Source: Paenibacillus sp. LHD-117 (lineage in GTDB: Bacteria > Bacillota > Bacilli > Paenibacillales > Paenibacillaceae). Taken from it: a stretch of DNA of 64,000 nucleotides. The stretch lies in the NCBI RefSeq assembly GCF_030929555.1, contig NZ_JAVFVT010000005.1:62001-126000 (forward strand), written 5' to 3'. The notes beneath the pieces were generated by a model that did not search any database, had not been told where the DNA came from, and worked only from the letters and a program-made list of their open reading frames with translations. Positions 52,795 through 61,284 of this stretch are shown piece after piece; position 1 is the stretch's first letter, and the number at the start of each line of letters is the position of its first letter. The position numbers were made by a program, and so were the translations under genes.

Positions 52795-53003
52795 TCCATG
52801 AACAACTCCCTATTCGTATACTTGTTCCAATCTCCTCCTTTATTGTGAACATTCGCTACGCATTCATGCGTCAAAATGCCTTAATCGGCGAGAAAACGTT
52901 ATTGAGGCTATGGGAAAAAACGGTTACAGCGATTATTTCCATTGAAAACAAATGCGCGCAAGAAATACATTGAACATAAACAATCGAGAAAAGAGAGATC
53001 ACT

Positions 53004-53870
53004 ATGACCGATACGCCTAACAACGCCATGCCGCTCGGACGGAGCGATCTCCGCGCCGATTGCGCGAACTGCTTCGGTCTCTGCTGCACGGCGCTGCCGT
53101 TCGCGGCTTCGGCCGACTTCGCGGCGAACAAGCCTGCCGGAACGCCCTGCAGGCATCTGCGGGAGAACTTCCGATGCGGCGTGCATAGTCGGCTCAGGGA
53201 GATTGGCTATCGAGGCTGCACGGTGTTCGACTGTTTCGGCGCGGGGCAGCGCGTGTCTCAGGCGACCTTCGAAGGGCGGGACTGGCGTACTGCACCGGAG
53301 CTGGCGCCCGGCATGTTCGAAGCGTTCCATGCCATGCGGCTTCTCCACGAGCTGCTCTGGTATTTGCGCGACGCGTTAGCTCGGATAGAAACCGAGTCCA
53401 TCCATCCGAAGCTCCAACGTTCGTTGGAAGCTACGGAGGCGCTTGCCTCACTTGCTGCAGAAGAACTGCTGGAAACAACCGCGGCCGCGCATCGGATCCA
53501 AGTGAACGCGTTGCTCGTCGAAGCAAGCGCGCTCGTGCGGGCGCGGGACGGCCACCGTGGGGCAACAACAGGCGGCAAGCGAACGAAATACCCGATTCGC
53601 AGAGGGGCCGATCTGATGGGAGCACGGCTAAGAGGAGAGAATTTGAGGGGAGCCGATCTTCGCGGGGCTTATCTTATCGCGACGGATTTATCGAACGCGG
53701 ACTTGCGGAGGGCGGATCTGATCGGGGCCGACTTCCGGGATACGAATCTATGTGGCGCCGATCTCCGCGAGAGCCTCTACCTGACGCAATTTCAAATCAA
53801 CGCGGCCAAGGGCGACGCCCGTACGAAGCTGCCTGCGGGGCTTGAGAAGCCGTCCTATTGGTCCTTCTGA
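53004..53870 (+). CDS. Pentapeptide-repeat protein with N-terminal cysteine cluster
   Basis: 288 residues. The N-terminal ~75 residues carry CANCFGLCC plus C, C, GC and DC further on (PCRHLRENFRCGVH, GCTVFDCFG), resembling a YkgJ-type metal or Fe-S binding module. A helical middle (~95-195) follows. The C-terminal ~85 residues are A(D/N)LXX pentapeptide repeats (ADLRGAYLIATDLSNADL), a right-handed beta-helix. No signal peptide. The function of this fusion is unknown to me; gyrase protection is not implied by repeats alone. Confidence 0.85.
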   Translation: MTDTPNNAMPLGRSDLRADCANCFGLCCTALPFAASADFAANKPAGTPCRHLRENFRCGVHSRLREIGYRGCTVFDCFGAGQRVSQATFEGRDWRTAPELAPGMFEAFHAMRLLHELLWYLRDALARIETESIHPKLQRSLEATEALASLAAEELLETTAAAHRIQVNALLVEASALVRARDGHRGATTGGKRTKYPIRRGADLMGARLRGENLRGADLRGAYLIATDLSNADLRRADLIGADFRDTNLCGADLRESLYLTQFQINAAKGDARTKLPAGLEKPSYWSF

Positions 53871-53925
53871 GGTGAAATGGCTATCGCCATCCTTGGCGGC
53901 GTATACTTCCTTAGATATGAGCATA
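53870..53925 (+). repeat. Relic of the two-hairpin repeat element, copy D
   Basis: GAGGTGAAATGGCTATCGCC followed by TGGCGGCGTA and an ACTTCC/TTAGATAT stretch matches the 5' half of the 47274 element with changes. It begins at the stop codon of the pentapeptide-repeat gene. The rest of the gap to 54187 is AT-rich, with a TATAAT at 54051-54056 but no good -35. Confidence 0.6.
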
Positions 53926-54187
53926 TTAGGCAACGCGAGCTAAGGGAAAGATTAAAATTTTCTCCGTATGCATGCGTCTATACGGTGGTCTGTGAAATCA
54001 GTCAGAATTCGACACAAAATTAGGGCACTAGGATCATTCCATTAATTGGTTATAATGGATAAAATTTATCTTAGCTCGAATTCGCTTACCTCATCCCACT
54101 GAATAGACCTGAATTTTTTACTATGTATTGATGAGTTTGTGATTATTTAGTTGATCTAAGATCACTTTGGAAAGTAGGTGTCATATT

Positions 54188-54802
54188 GTGAAAAAAAGGA
54201 ATTTGAAAAAGGTATTGATATTATCAACTTTGGCAGCCACATTATTTGCTTTGCCGGTAGTCCATGCACACAATACAGATGTATATAGTGGCAACTGGCC
54301 AAGTAGCGTTGCAACTAACCTTGCAGTTGCATATGGCACTTCTGCATCAACATGGTCTGCATTAATTCAACAATCGGCTGAACGCTGGAATGGAATTGAT
54401 CCAAACGTAGCAATAACATCGATTTATCATAATCCTGAAGTTGACAATGAAACCTTTCCAAGCAGAATAAATCTTTTCGCAACAGATCTTGGTTCAACAG
54501 GGGATTGGGCATTAGCATTGAATTTCAAATACTCTGTTCTGTGGGGATATACTGGAGATTGGGATGCGGAATGGAAAGTTGGAAGAATTCGATTAAACAA
54601 TAATACCGACTCTACAACTAAAAGAGGCTTTTCGTTTTATGATACAGACTTAAAGAGAAAAATTATTACACATGAGATTGGCCATACTCTTGGTCTAAAA
54701 CACCCTGCAGATACGAGTGAAACAGCGATTATGAAACAAGGAGATAACCTTTACTACACGATTCAAACGCATGATAAAGATGTTCTAAAAAGTAAGTACT
54801 AA
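54188..54802 (+). CDS. Secreted matrixin-like zinc metalloprotease
   Basis: 204 residues from GTG 54188 (AGGTG 7 nt upstream): signal peptide (KKVLILSTLAATLFALPVVH), then a compact protease domain. HEIGHTLGLKH (H162, E163, H166, H172) is the full metzincin zinc motif; the methionine in AIMKQGDN can be the Met-turn. Coding sequence is clearly AT-richer than the surroundings, suggesting transfer. A second AT-rich gene follows 23 bp later, likely cotranscribed. It lacks an obvious propeptide. Confidence 0.85.
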   Translation: MKKRNLKKVLILSTLAATLFALPVVHAHNTDVYSGNWPSSVATNLAVAYGTSASTWSALIQQSAERWNGIDPNVAITSIYHNPEVDNETFPSRINLFATDLGSTGDWALALNFKYSVLWGYTGDWDAEWKVGRIRLNNNTDSTTKRGFSFYDTDLKRKIITHEIGHTLGLKHPADTSETAIMKQGDNLYYTIQTHDKDVLKSKY

Positions 54803-54825
54803 ATATGGAAGTGGAGGGCAACTGG

Positions 54826-55422
54826 ATGAATATGAAAAAAATATCGTCCATTATTGCATTGAGCTTACTCGCAGGAATTATTTGCTTCGTAGGCTACAAT
54901 CAGCTAAATCCTCAGATATTAGTGGCTACTGCAGATTATCCAACAGTACCATTCGAAGAGTTAGAAGAACAATCACATGTAATCGTAAAGGCACAATTGG
55001 TGGATAACTTAGCTGATGAAGTGAAATTCGATAAATCAAAAGTTCCTTTAGACTGGAGAACATTTACTAGTTTGAAAATTATCGAAATATATAAGGATGT
55101 CAATGGAGAGTTTAATGAAGGGGATACCGTTACTGTTATGGAGCCTTTTGCAAGTTGGAGAGACGCTAGAGGTGCTTATGAGATTCACAGGGAACATTAT
55201 TTGCCTATCCAAAAGGAAAAGGAATACATCTTCTATCTTTATAAATCCAATACTTTTGATGCATATGAAATCCACAGTCACCATCAAGGGAAGTATATCT
55301 TAAATACAACTGGTAAAGATATTTCAGTGCTCAAGAAGGAGGAGCTTGAAGTCACGGATATCGAAACTCAATACTTAGAAAACTATAAGAAGGTTATGGC
55401 AAAGTATCATAATGGGAAGTAG
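54826..55422 (+). CDS. Membrane-anchored or secreted protein of unknown function
   Basis: 198 residues from ATG 54826, with GGAGGG 7 nt upstream. An N-terminal hydrophobic segment (ISSIIALSLLAGIICFVGY) acts as signal or anchor. The outer part starts TVPFEELEEQSHVIVKAQLV and looks like a beta-rich small domain (KIIEIYKDVNGEFNEGDTVTV). It shares the low GC of the protease gene just before it. Partner or inhibitor of the protease is possible but unsupported by motifs. Confidence 0.75.
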   Translation: MNMKKISSIIALSLLAGIICFVGYNQLNPQILVATADYPTVPFEELEEQSHVIVKAQLVDNLADEVKFDKSKVPLDWRTFTSLKIIEIYKDVNGEFNEGDTVTVMEPFASWRDARGAYEIHREHYLPIQKEKEYIFYLYKSNTFDAYEIHSHHQGKYILNTTGKDISVLKKEELEVTDIETQYLENYKKVMAKYHNGK

Positions 55423-55475
55423 GTAGATCTACTTTGGCGTATCGCTAAAATAGTCTATATTTAAACAAAAAAGAA

Positions 55476-55499
55476 ACGCTTTCGTTACTCCGAAAGCGT
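55476..55499 (-). terminator. Terminator overlapping the stop of the alpha/beta hydrolase gene
   Basis: Perfect 9-bp arms ACGCTTTCG and CGAAAGCGT with a T-run on the minus strand (TTTCTTTTTTG). The TAA stop of the gene (55485-55487) lies in the loop, a compact arrangement. Confidence 0.85.
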
Positions 55500-56507
55500 C
55501 TCCTTCAACCAATCATATGACTTCCGTCCGCTAATCTCGTGCGCGCCAGGAAATAGGTCCACGGCGACGCGGTCACCGGCGCCTTCCTCGGCGTAGATTT
55601 CTTTGATCGTCGCAACCGCGCGGCGAAAGCCTTCGACCGGGAAGATCGGATCCCGATCGCCCGACTCCAAGAACAGCGGACGCGGCGCGATAAGTCCGAT
55701 CAACTCGGGCAGCTCGGCGTGAAGCAAGATGCCCGGAGTATAATTGTCGATGCAGTGACGCACCGCCAGGATGCTGTCCTTAAACGTGTTCGCGAAGCCG
55801 GTCAGTACCGTGGCCCGCACGGCCGGCTCAAGCACCGATGTCGCATAGGCAAGCAATCCTCCGCCGGAGAAGCCCATCGTCCCTATCCTGGCTTCGTCAA
55901 CCTCGGGTCTGGAAGCCAAATAGGCGAATGCGCACAGCGATTCCGCAACGCGCAAGCCCGTCAGCGTCTTGCCCAGCATCAGCAGCTCCGTCGACAGACG
56001 GAAGCAGGAATTTGGCGTATCGGGGTTATCCGCCAGATCGGCAAGCAGCCTTCGCTCTCCGAAGCCGATAACGTCCGGCGCGATGACCGCCATCCCGCGC
56101 TTCGCAAGCTGAACGGCAAAGTGCCCGTGAATGCCCGGCGCGCCGACATCCGGCGATCCGTCCGCGAGCAACCCTACGATCTCGCGGCTTCCATAACCGT
56201 GACCGTGCAGCGCCAGCACGCCCGGCAGCGGACCATTCGTATGTTCCGGCAGCAGAACATACGCCCCGAACGTTAATCCCGGCGTCGCGGACAACTCGAT
56301 CCGTTCCCGGACATAACCGTCGCATACGACCCGCTCCAACAGCCGCGGCTCGAAGCCGGGATTCGGCTCAAAGCTTCCGATAGCCTCCCGAAGCGCCTCT
56401 CGAAGCCGGCGCTTCCGCTCAAGAGGCGACTCCGTCTCCGCCTCCCTGCTATGGCGGCTAACCGCTTCCTCGTACAATCCTGCTAGCCACGAGTCACCAT
56501 TCCACAT
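55485..56507 (-). CDS. Alpha/beta hydrolase (dienelactone hydrolase/acetyl-esterase-like)
   Basis: 340-residue protein. The oxyanion/lid part is PGVLALHGHGYGSREIVGL; the nucleophile is in GTMGFSGGGLLAYA, acid in LESGDRDPIFP, and histidine in FPGAHEISG. Close in layout to prolyl-oligopeptidase-like acetyl esterases of the DLH clan. No signal peptide. It is 38 bp downstream of the TlpA-like gene in the same direction. Substrate unknown. Confidence 0.85.
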   Translation of the reverse strand: MWNGDSWLAGLYEEAVSRHSREAETESPLERKRRLREALREAIGSFEPNPGFEPRLLERVVCDGYVRERIELSATPGLTFGAYVLLPEHTNGPLPGVLALHGHGYGSREIVGLLADGSPDVGAPGIHGHFAVQLAKRGMAVIAPDVIGFGERRLLADLADNPDTPNSCFRLSTELLMLGKTLTGLRVAESLCAFAYLASRPEVDEARIGTMGFSGGGLLAYATSVLEPAVRATVLTGFANTFKDSILAVRHCIDNYTPGILLHAELPELIGLIAPRPLFLESGDRDPIFPVEGFRRAVATIKEIYAEEGAGDRVAVDLFPGAHEISGRKSYDWLKETLSE

Positions 56508-56545
56508 TGACCGTTTCCCGCCTTTCCGTCAGAGAATCAGACCGA

Positions 56546-57643
56546 TTACCTATCCCGAACCCGCTCGATCCGGCTCCTCATATCGCCGTAACTGATGGCG
56601 CCGAGGAACCTTTCCCGAATGATGCCGTCGCTATCGATGATGAACGTGGACGGATAAGCCGCTACGCGATATTGAGCAGCCGCCTCGCCGCGCTCGTCGA
56701 GCGCGATCGGGAAGCCAAGCGCCTGTTTTTCCGCGTATTGCCGTACTTTGGCGGCGCTTTGCTCTTGGCTTGTCACATTGACCGACAGGATCGCTACGTC
56801 TTCGCCTTGCTCTCGATACTCGTCGTACAGCTTCTGGACATGCGGCATCTCCGTCATGCAAACCTTGCACCATGTCGTCCAGAAGTTGACGAGCACCGTC
56901 TTCCCCTTGAATTGGTCCAAAGCAATGCTCTGTCCGGACAAGCCGATAAGTTCAATCGCGGGCGCTTCGTTCCCCTCGCGGGCTCCGACGGCAGTTGACC
57001 CGCCTTCTTCGAAGGCCGCCCTATCCATCATTCGCTGCGTTTGGTCATGCGCCGTATAGCTGAGCAAGGCCAATACGAGCAGCGCTCCCGCGGATTGCGC
57101 GGCCAATCGGCCGACCGAGGGACGAAGCTTGCCGTCTTCGACATGAATCGCAAAGAACCGACCGCCGCCGCTCCGAATGTTGATCAGCAGCAAGCCTGCC
57201 GCTACGGCAACGAACAGTCCCAGCCAATGGATGTACAAGGCCGATTCGCGATCCAAAGCGACCACCGCCAGCAAGTCAATCGCCGCCCAGCCCGACGCGA
57301 ATGCCCCGGTCAACATCCAGCCTTCGGCAGAGCCGTACAGCTTGCCGAAACGAACAAGCAGATAACACGCGACTGCCGCCGAAGCCAGCCAGAATCCGAT
57401 CGCGCCCCCGTCAAAAAAAAACAAAGAAAGCGGCTGGCGAACCACGCCAGCCGGATCGATCAGAAGCAGACTGCCCTTCCAGATCGCGATCCATAACAAA
57501 ATCGCGTTCCACGCGGCGGACAAGTCCCCATCCCCCCGCTTCCGAAGCCGCAGCTTAGCCGCAAGCAAGCCCATCAAGCCCGCGGCCAGATACACCAGCA
57601 GCTCCGTATTCAGCACCAACGATCCAAGCTGAAGATTCGTCAT
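56546..57643 (-). CDS. Thiol-disulfide oxidoreductase (TlpA/ResA-like) with N-terminal membrane domain
   Basis: 365 residues. About five transmembrane segments occupy residues 10-205 (YLAAGLMGLLAAKL through LLVLALLSYTA), then a TlpA-like thioredoxin domain at ~225-365 facing outward. The active site is FWTTWCKVCMTEMP (WCxxC). The late AAYPSTFIIDSDG has the cis-proline. Most TlpA/ResA proteins have one anchor helix, so this fusion is unusual; it could pass electrons through the membrane, but no cysteine pair is evident in the membrane part. Confidence 0.85.
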   Translation of the reverse strand: MTNLQLGSLVLNTELLVYLAAGLMGLLAAKLRLRKRGDGDLSAAWNAILLWIAIWKGSLLLIDPAGVVRQPLSLFFFDGGAIGFWLASAAVACYLLVRFGKLYGSAEGWMLTGAFASGWAAIDLLAVVALDRESALYIHWLGLFVAVAAGLLLINIRSGGGRFFAIHVEDGKLRPSVGRLAAQSAGALLVLALLSYTAHDQTQRMMDRAAFEEGGSTAVGAREGNEAPAIELIGLSGQSIALDQFKGKTVLVNFWTTWCKVCMTEMPHVQKLYDEYREQGEDVAILSVNVTSQEQSAAKVRQYAEKQALGFPIALDERGEAAAQYRVAAYPSTFIIDSDGIIRERFLGAISYGDMRSRIERVRDR

Positions 57644-57670
57644 CGCTTTCCCGCCACTTCCTGTTCCGTC

Positions 57671-58852
57671 TTATTCCCGCACGTACGCTCCGTCTCCATG
57701 CACGCCTACAAGCGCTGCCTTATACACGCCCTTGTCGTCCACGAGCACAAACAGCTCGAACGTTTCGAGTTCTCCCTCGTACGTTTCGATGTCCATAAGA
57801 ACATAATAGGCGTCCACGGCTTTGCCGTCTACTTGAACGGATGCATACTTCCACACTACAGGGTTCGCAGCTTCGAAATAATCCCCGCCTTCGGTCGCCT
57901 GCACATCGCCAGAGAGCATGCCGTCCGCGGTCAATTCGGCGTAGGTGGATCCCCAATAACCGAATTCGCCGATTTCTTCATCGTAGGAGTACACGCTCCA
58001 GTCATACGGCAGGGCGATCGCCTGTCCGCCGGCGGCAGCCGCCTTGAAGAACGCAGCGAAATCGACTTCTTCGCCTACGCCTTTGAACGCGCCGATGACC
58101 TTGGCCGCTTCCGTCATATACTGCTCTTGCTTCTGGGCGGCATCCGCAATAAACTTGTCGTCGCCTTCGTAATTATTGATCAGCGCCCCGTACTCGAATA
58201 CCGGCATCATCGGATTGTACATGGACAGCGGGTCCATGTTCAGAAACACTTCGCGTTTCGCCGAGCTAATCGAAGGGATGGAATGGATCAAAAAGATCTC
58301 CTCGTCCTCGCCTTGCGAAGTAACGAGCGTCCATACCATCAGCTCGAATACGTCCCCGCGGAACAGATTCGCCGTGGGGGCTTTCTCCCCGATCAGCGCG
58401 ATACCGATTTCCCAGCCTTCCTCGACCGCGTTCGCGTAATTGATATCGAAGCCCGCGACCCTTGCCAGAAGCGTAACCGCCTGTTGGTAGGTAATTTTGT
58501 TGCCCGCGCCGAACTTGCCGCCTCCGATTCCCGTCGTTACTCCGTTATGGTACGCTTTCTCGATATCCGCGTAAGCCCAGTGGTTCTTGGGCACGTCGGA
58601 GAAGGTCGGCGTTACCGGAGGCGTGAACGCCGCTTCGCCTTCGCGCTCGCTCAAGCGGTTCAAGATGGCGATCATTTGCGCGCGGTTAAGTTCTTTGTCT
58701 TCCTCCAAACCGGCGTCCGTGCCTTTAACCAATCCCAAATCGAATAAAATTTCGCCGTACGTCTTCGGCTCGGCATCGGCCGCGGATACCGCCGTCCCCC
58801 ATGTTAGGAGCAACGTCATAGCCAGCAGCAGGGCCGTCATTTTTTTCTTCAT
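57671..58852 (-). CDS. SLH-domain cell-wall protein
   Basis: 393 residues from ATG 58852 (GAGGTGG upstream). A signal peptide ends near VSAADA. Two SLH modules follow (about residues 30-150: FDLGLVKGTDAGLEEDKELN and FSDVPKNHWAYADIEKAYHN). The C-terminal ~210 residues are not recognised; they include acidic stretches and DYFEAANPVVWKYASVQV. SLH modules would attach it to the wall polymer. It is 27 bp upstream of the TlpA-like gene. Confidence 0.87.
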   Translation of the reverse strand: MKKKMTALLLAMTLLLTWGTAVSAADAEPKTYGEILFDLGLVKGTDAGLEEDKELNRAQMIAILNRLSEREGEAAFTPPVTPTFSDVPKNHWAYADIEKAYHNGVTTGIGGGKFGAGNKITYQQAVTLLARVAGFDINYANAVEEGWEIGIALIGEKAPTANLFRGDVFELMVWTLVTSQGEDEEIFLIHSIPSISSAKREVFLNMDPLSMYNPMMPVFEYGALINNYEGDDKFIADAAQKQEQYMTEAAKVIGAFKGVGEEVDFAAFFKAAAAGGQAIALPYDWSVYSYDEEIGEFGYWGSTYAELTADGMLSGDVQATEGGDYFEAANPVVWKYASVQVDGKAVDAYYVLMDIETYEGELETFELFVLVDDKGVYKAALVGVHGDGAYVRE

Positions 58853-58950
58853 CTTCTGTTCCACCTCGTTGGTTTAAGTTATGTATGATGGGCAAACTTA
58901 CCATTCGACATAATTCCTCATTTTTCCTCCTGTAGCTGCCGTTAAAGAAA

Positions 58951-58994
58951 AAGGAGCTGTATTGGCCTAAATCACTAGGCTTGTCCAGCTCCTT
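58951..58994 (-). terminator. Terminator after MmcQ/YjbR gene
   Basis: AAGGAGCTG pairs with CAGCTCCTT (inner CCT/AGG also pair), with a T-run on the minus strand (CTCCTTTTTCTTTAAC); 36 bp past the stop. Confidence 0.85.
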
Positions 58995-59030
58995 CTACCT
59001 GCACATTTACAAATGTGCGTTTGCCGCAGC

Positions 59031-59387
59031 TTACGCCCCTGCCAATTCCGCCCGCTGCGCCTTCGTCAGGCTGCGGACGACAAGCTCGTACGAATGGTCG
59101 ATCATCTCCCGGATCTCCTCATCCGGGATCGAGCCGTCGATCGTGACGGTGTTCCAATGTTTTTTGTTCAAATGATACCCCGGGTTTACCGCCGCATGCT
59201 GCATCCGCAACAGCTCAGCCATATGCGGCTCGCATTTGAGCGAGATATTGGCGACGTCGCCGTTCGCGCCGAGCAAAGCGAACATTTTGCCCCCTACCTT
59301 CATGACCAGCGGCTCCGGCCCGAACGGATAATCCTCGGAGGCGCCTTTCAACCCTTTGCAATATTCGGCAAGCTCAGACATGTTCAT
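59031..59387 (-). CDS. MmcQ/YjbR-family protein
   Basis: 118 residues from ATG 59387, preceded by AAGGGG; the longer frame includes 35 residues over the upstream terminator. Family features: DYPFGPEPLVMKVGGKMFAL, CEPHMAELLRMQ, and YHLNKKHWNTVTID. The family has a double-wing DNA-binding-like fold of unknown function. Single gene. Confidence 0.88.
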   Translation of the reverse strand: MNMSELAEYCKGLKGASEDYPFGPEPLVMKVGGKMFALLGANGDVANISLKCEPHMAELLRMQHAAVNPGYHLNKKHWNTVTIDGSIPDEEIREMIDHSYELVVRSLTKAQRAELAGA

Positions 59388-59429
59388 TTCCATTCCCCTT
59401 CCGTTCTTGGACGCTCCAAAAAAATAAAA

Positions 59430-59461
59430 AGAGCAGCTGCCGATATTCCGGCTTCTACTCT
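59430..59461 (-). terminator. Terminator after the DinB gene
   Basis: Imperfect stem AGAGCAGCTGCCG with CGGCTTCTACTCT, followed on the minus strand by TTTTTATTTTTTT. Ends the haem operon read-through, if any. Confidence 0.75.
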
Positions 59462-59500
59462 TCTTTGTACCTGATTTTGGTATTCTCTGCAACTCAAGCG

Positions 59501-59965
59501 CTAGGATTTCTCCGCCGGCGCAATCTTCTGAATCAACGAGATTTGGCCTGCATGGATGCCGGTATGATACATAAGGCGGCCTACCGCCTCAAGCGGCGTC
59601 GACGCACCGATCGGCGATTCGACCGGCTGCGTCCAAGCTTCCGCCGGAAGCTCGCGCATCCCTTCGATGAGGTGGGCGTTCGACGCTTCGAGCAGCGCGA
59701 CCAGCTCCTCCAAGCTCGTGAACGTCGGCTTGTTTTTGCCGCCTCCAGGCCCTCTGTTCGTCACGATCTCCAGTCCTTCCGGCATCGGACGGCCGAAGAA
59801 CCATTCCGCGAACATATACTCGACCTCCGCGTTATGCCTCAGCATATAACCGATGGAAGCCGGACCCGATTGAAGGGTTAGATCGCCTTCCGGCAGCACC
59901 TTGACCGTTTTATGAAATCTGGTTTGAATCGCTTGCCAGATCGGCAATACCGTTTCGTAGGACAT
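59501..59965 (-). CDS. DinB-family protein
   Basis: 154-residue four-helix-bundle protein with a likely metal triad: histidine in YMLRHNAEVEYMF and two in MYHTGIHAGQI. The DinB/YfiT superfamily includes metal-dependent thiol transferases. It lies 13 bp after the HugZ-like gene, so it may be the last member of the Fur-controlled haem operon. The link to haem is positional only. Confidence 0.87.
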   Translation of the reverse strand: MSYETVLPIWQAIQTRFHKTVKVLPEGDLTLQSGPASIGYMLRHNAEVEYMFAEWFFGRPMPEGLEIVTNRGPGGGKNKPTFTSLEELVALLEASNAHLIEGMRELPAEAWTQPVESPIGASTPLEAVGRLMYHTGIHAGQISLIQKIAPAEKS

Positions 59966-59978
59966 CGAATGCGCCTCC

Positions 59979-60485
59979 TTATTTTTTGCCTGCCGAATGA
60001 CCGTCTCTTGCGACGTGCTGGAATGTCTCGCCGGACAAATCGATGTCGAACGCTTGGCCGAAGCCCGCGACGTACCGTCCTTCCGACAAGGTCAGCTCGA
60101 ACAACGAGAAATCGAGCCCCTTCAGCATGCCGATCATGTTTTTGCCAAAGCGCTGCTCGAACTTGGCGAAAATCTCCTCGTACCCTTCGTTCCCCAGGTT
60201 CAAGGCGGTTCCGACGAATCTCGCGCGCTGGCGCGCGAATAGGTTCGGCGTATCGGCCTCGTCCGCGATCATCATGACATCGACTTCGGGATTCGCTTCG
60301 AGATGGCGGTAATGGTTCGCGATCCGGCTGAGATAAATGTACAGCTTGCCGTCATGCTTGACGAACGGCGCATAGGACACGAATGGCTTGCCGTCTTCCG
60401 AGATCGTGCTCAGCATCACCGACTTCAAGCTCTCCGAGAACGCCAAATACTGCTCTTTCAGTGAATCAATATCCAATGCTTTCAA
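59979..60485 (-). CDS. HugZ/HutZ-like haem-utilisation protein (FMN-binding split barrel)
   Basis: 168 residues with the pyridoxamine-oxidase-like split barrel: STISEDGKPFVSYAPFVKHD, then DEADTPNLFARQRARFVG, typical of the HugZ/HutZ haem-degrading group. C-terminal GRYVAGFGQAFDIDLSGE matches the family's haem-contact tail. It overlaps the ABC ATPase gene by 20 bp, so haem import and breakdown are translationally coupled. Confidence 0.88.
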   Translation of the reverse strand: MKALDIDSLKEQYLAFSESLKSVMLSTISEDGKPFVSYAPFVKHDGKLYIYLSRIANHYRHLEANPEVDVMMIADEADTPNLFARQRARFVGTALNLGNEGYEEIFAKFEQRFGKNMIGMLKGLDFSLFELTLSEGRYVAGFGQAFDIDLSGETFQHVARDGHSAGKK

Positions 60486-61281
60486 GCGTATCCCTTCTTT
60501 CCTCTTGTATTTTCCTCAATATATGAATGCGCGGAACGCTGTCTTGCTGCGCGTACTGAATATCGGTTTCCACGCCATATACGTTTCGGATCACGTCCAT
60601 CGTCAGGACATCGCGGGGCTTGCCGTATTCCTTCAGGTCGCCGTCCTTCAGGACGCATACCCGATCGCTGTAGGCGCTCGCATGGTTAAGATCATGGAGC
60701 ACCATGACGACCGTTAGGCCCAGCTCCCGGTTCAGCTTCCGCACCAGCTCCAGCACTTCGAGCTGATGACCGATGTCCAGGTAGGTCGTCGGCTCATCGA
60801 GCAAGAGCACCTTGGGCCGCTGCGCGAGCGCCATCGCGAGCCACGCTCGCTGAGCTTCGCCTCCGGAGAGCGAGACGACGAGCCGCTCCTTGTAACGAAC
60901 CATATTCGTCTGCTCCAGCGCCCAGTCCACAATTTCGCGATCCTCGCCCGACAACCTCTCGTACCATTTCTTATGCGGCATGCGGCCGTAACCGACAAGC
61001 TCCTCCACCGTCATATCGGCGGGACTGCTGTTGGATTGGCAGAGCATGCACATCACTTGGGAGAGCTGTCGCTGCGTCATGTTCCGCAGCTCCCGGTCCG
61101 CCACGCATACTTGCCCGCCTTTGCATGGGATTAGCCTTGTGATGGCCTTTAGGATAGTCGACTTGCCCGAGCCGTTCGGCCCGACGATGGAGACGACCTC
61201 GCCTTCGCGCACTTCGAGCGAGAAATCCTTCACGATTGTCCTGCCCTCGTAACCAATGGTCAGCGACTGTACCTTCAGCAT
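60466..61281 (-). CDS. Iron/haem ABC transporter ATP-binding protein
   Basis: 271-residue FecE/HmuV-type ATPase: Walker A GPNGSGKST (residues 35-43), LSGGEAQRAWLAMAL signature, Walker B VLLLDEPTTYLDIG. Three bp after the permease gene, overlapping hugZ by 20 bp. Completes the importer with the FecCD permease and IsdE-like lipoprotein. Confidence 0.93.
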   Translation of the reverse strand: MLKVQSLTIGYEGRTIVKDFSLEVREGEVVSIVGPNGSGKSTILKAITRLIPCKGGQVCVADRELRNMTQRQLSQVMCMLCQSNSSPADMTVEELVGYGRMPHKKWYERLSGEDREIVDWALEQTNMVRYKERLVVSLSGGEAQRAWLAMALAQRPKVLLLDEPTTYLDIGHQLEVLELVRKLNRELGLTVVMVLHDLNHASAYSDRVCVLKDGDLKEYGKPRDVLTMDVIRNVYGVETDIQYAQQDSVPRIHILRKIQEERRDTLESIGY

Positions 61282-61284
61282 GCC

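Noticed and set aside
53004-53870. Qnr-like gyrase protection for the pentapeptide-repeat protein
   Set aside because: The repeat region is short (~85 residues) and joined to a cysteine cluster; Qnr proteins are nearly all repeat.
54051-54056. TATAAT as promoter of the AT-rich protease gene
   Set aside because: No acceptable -35 at 16-18 bp in an AT-rich stretch where TATAAT is common by chance; not annotated.
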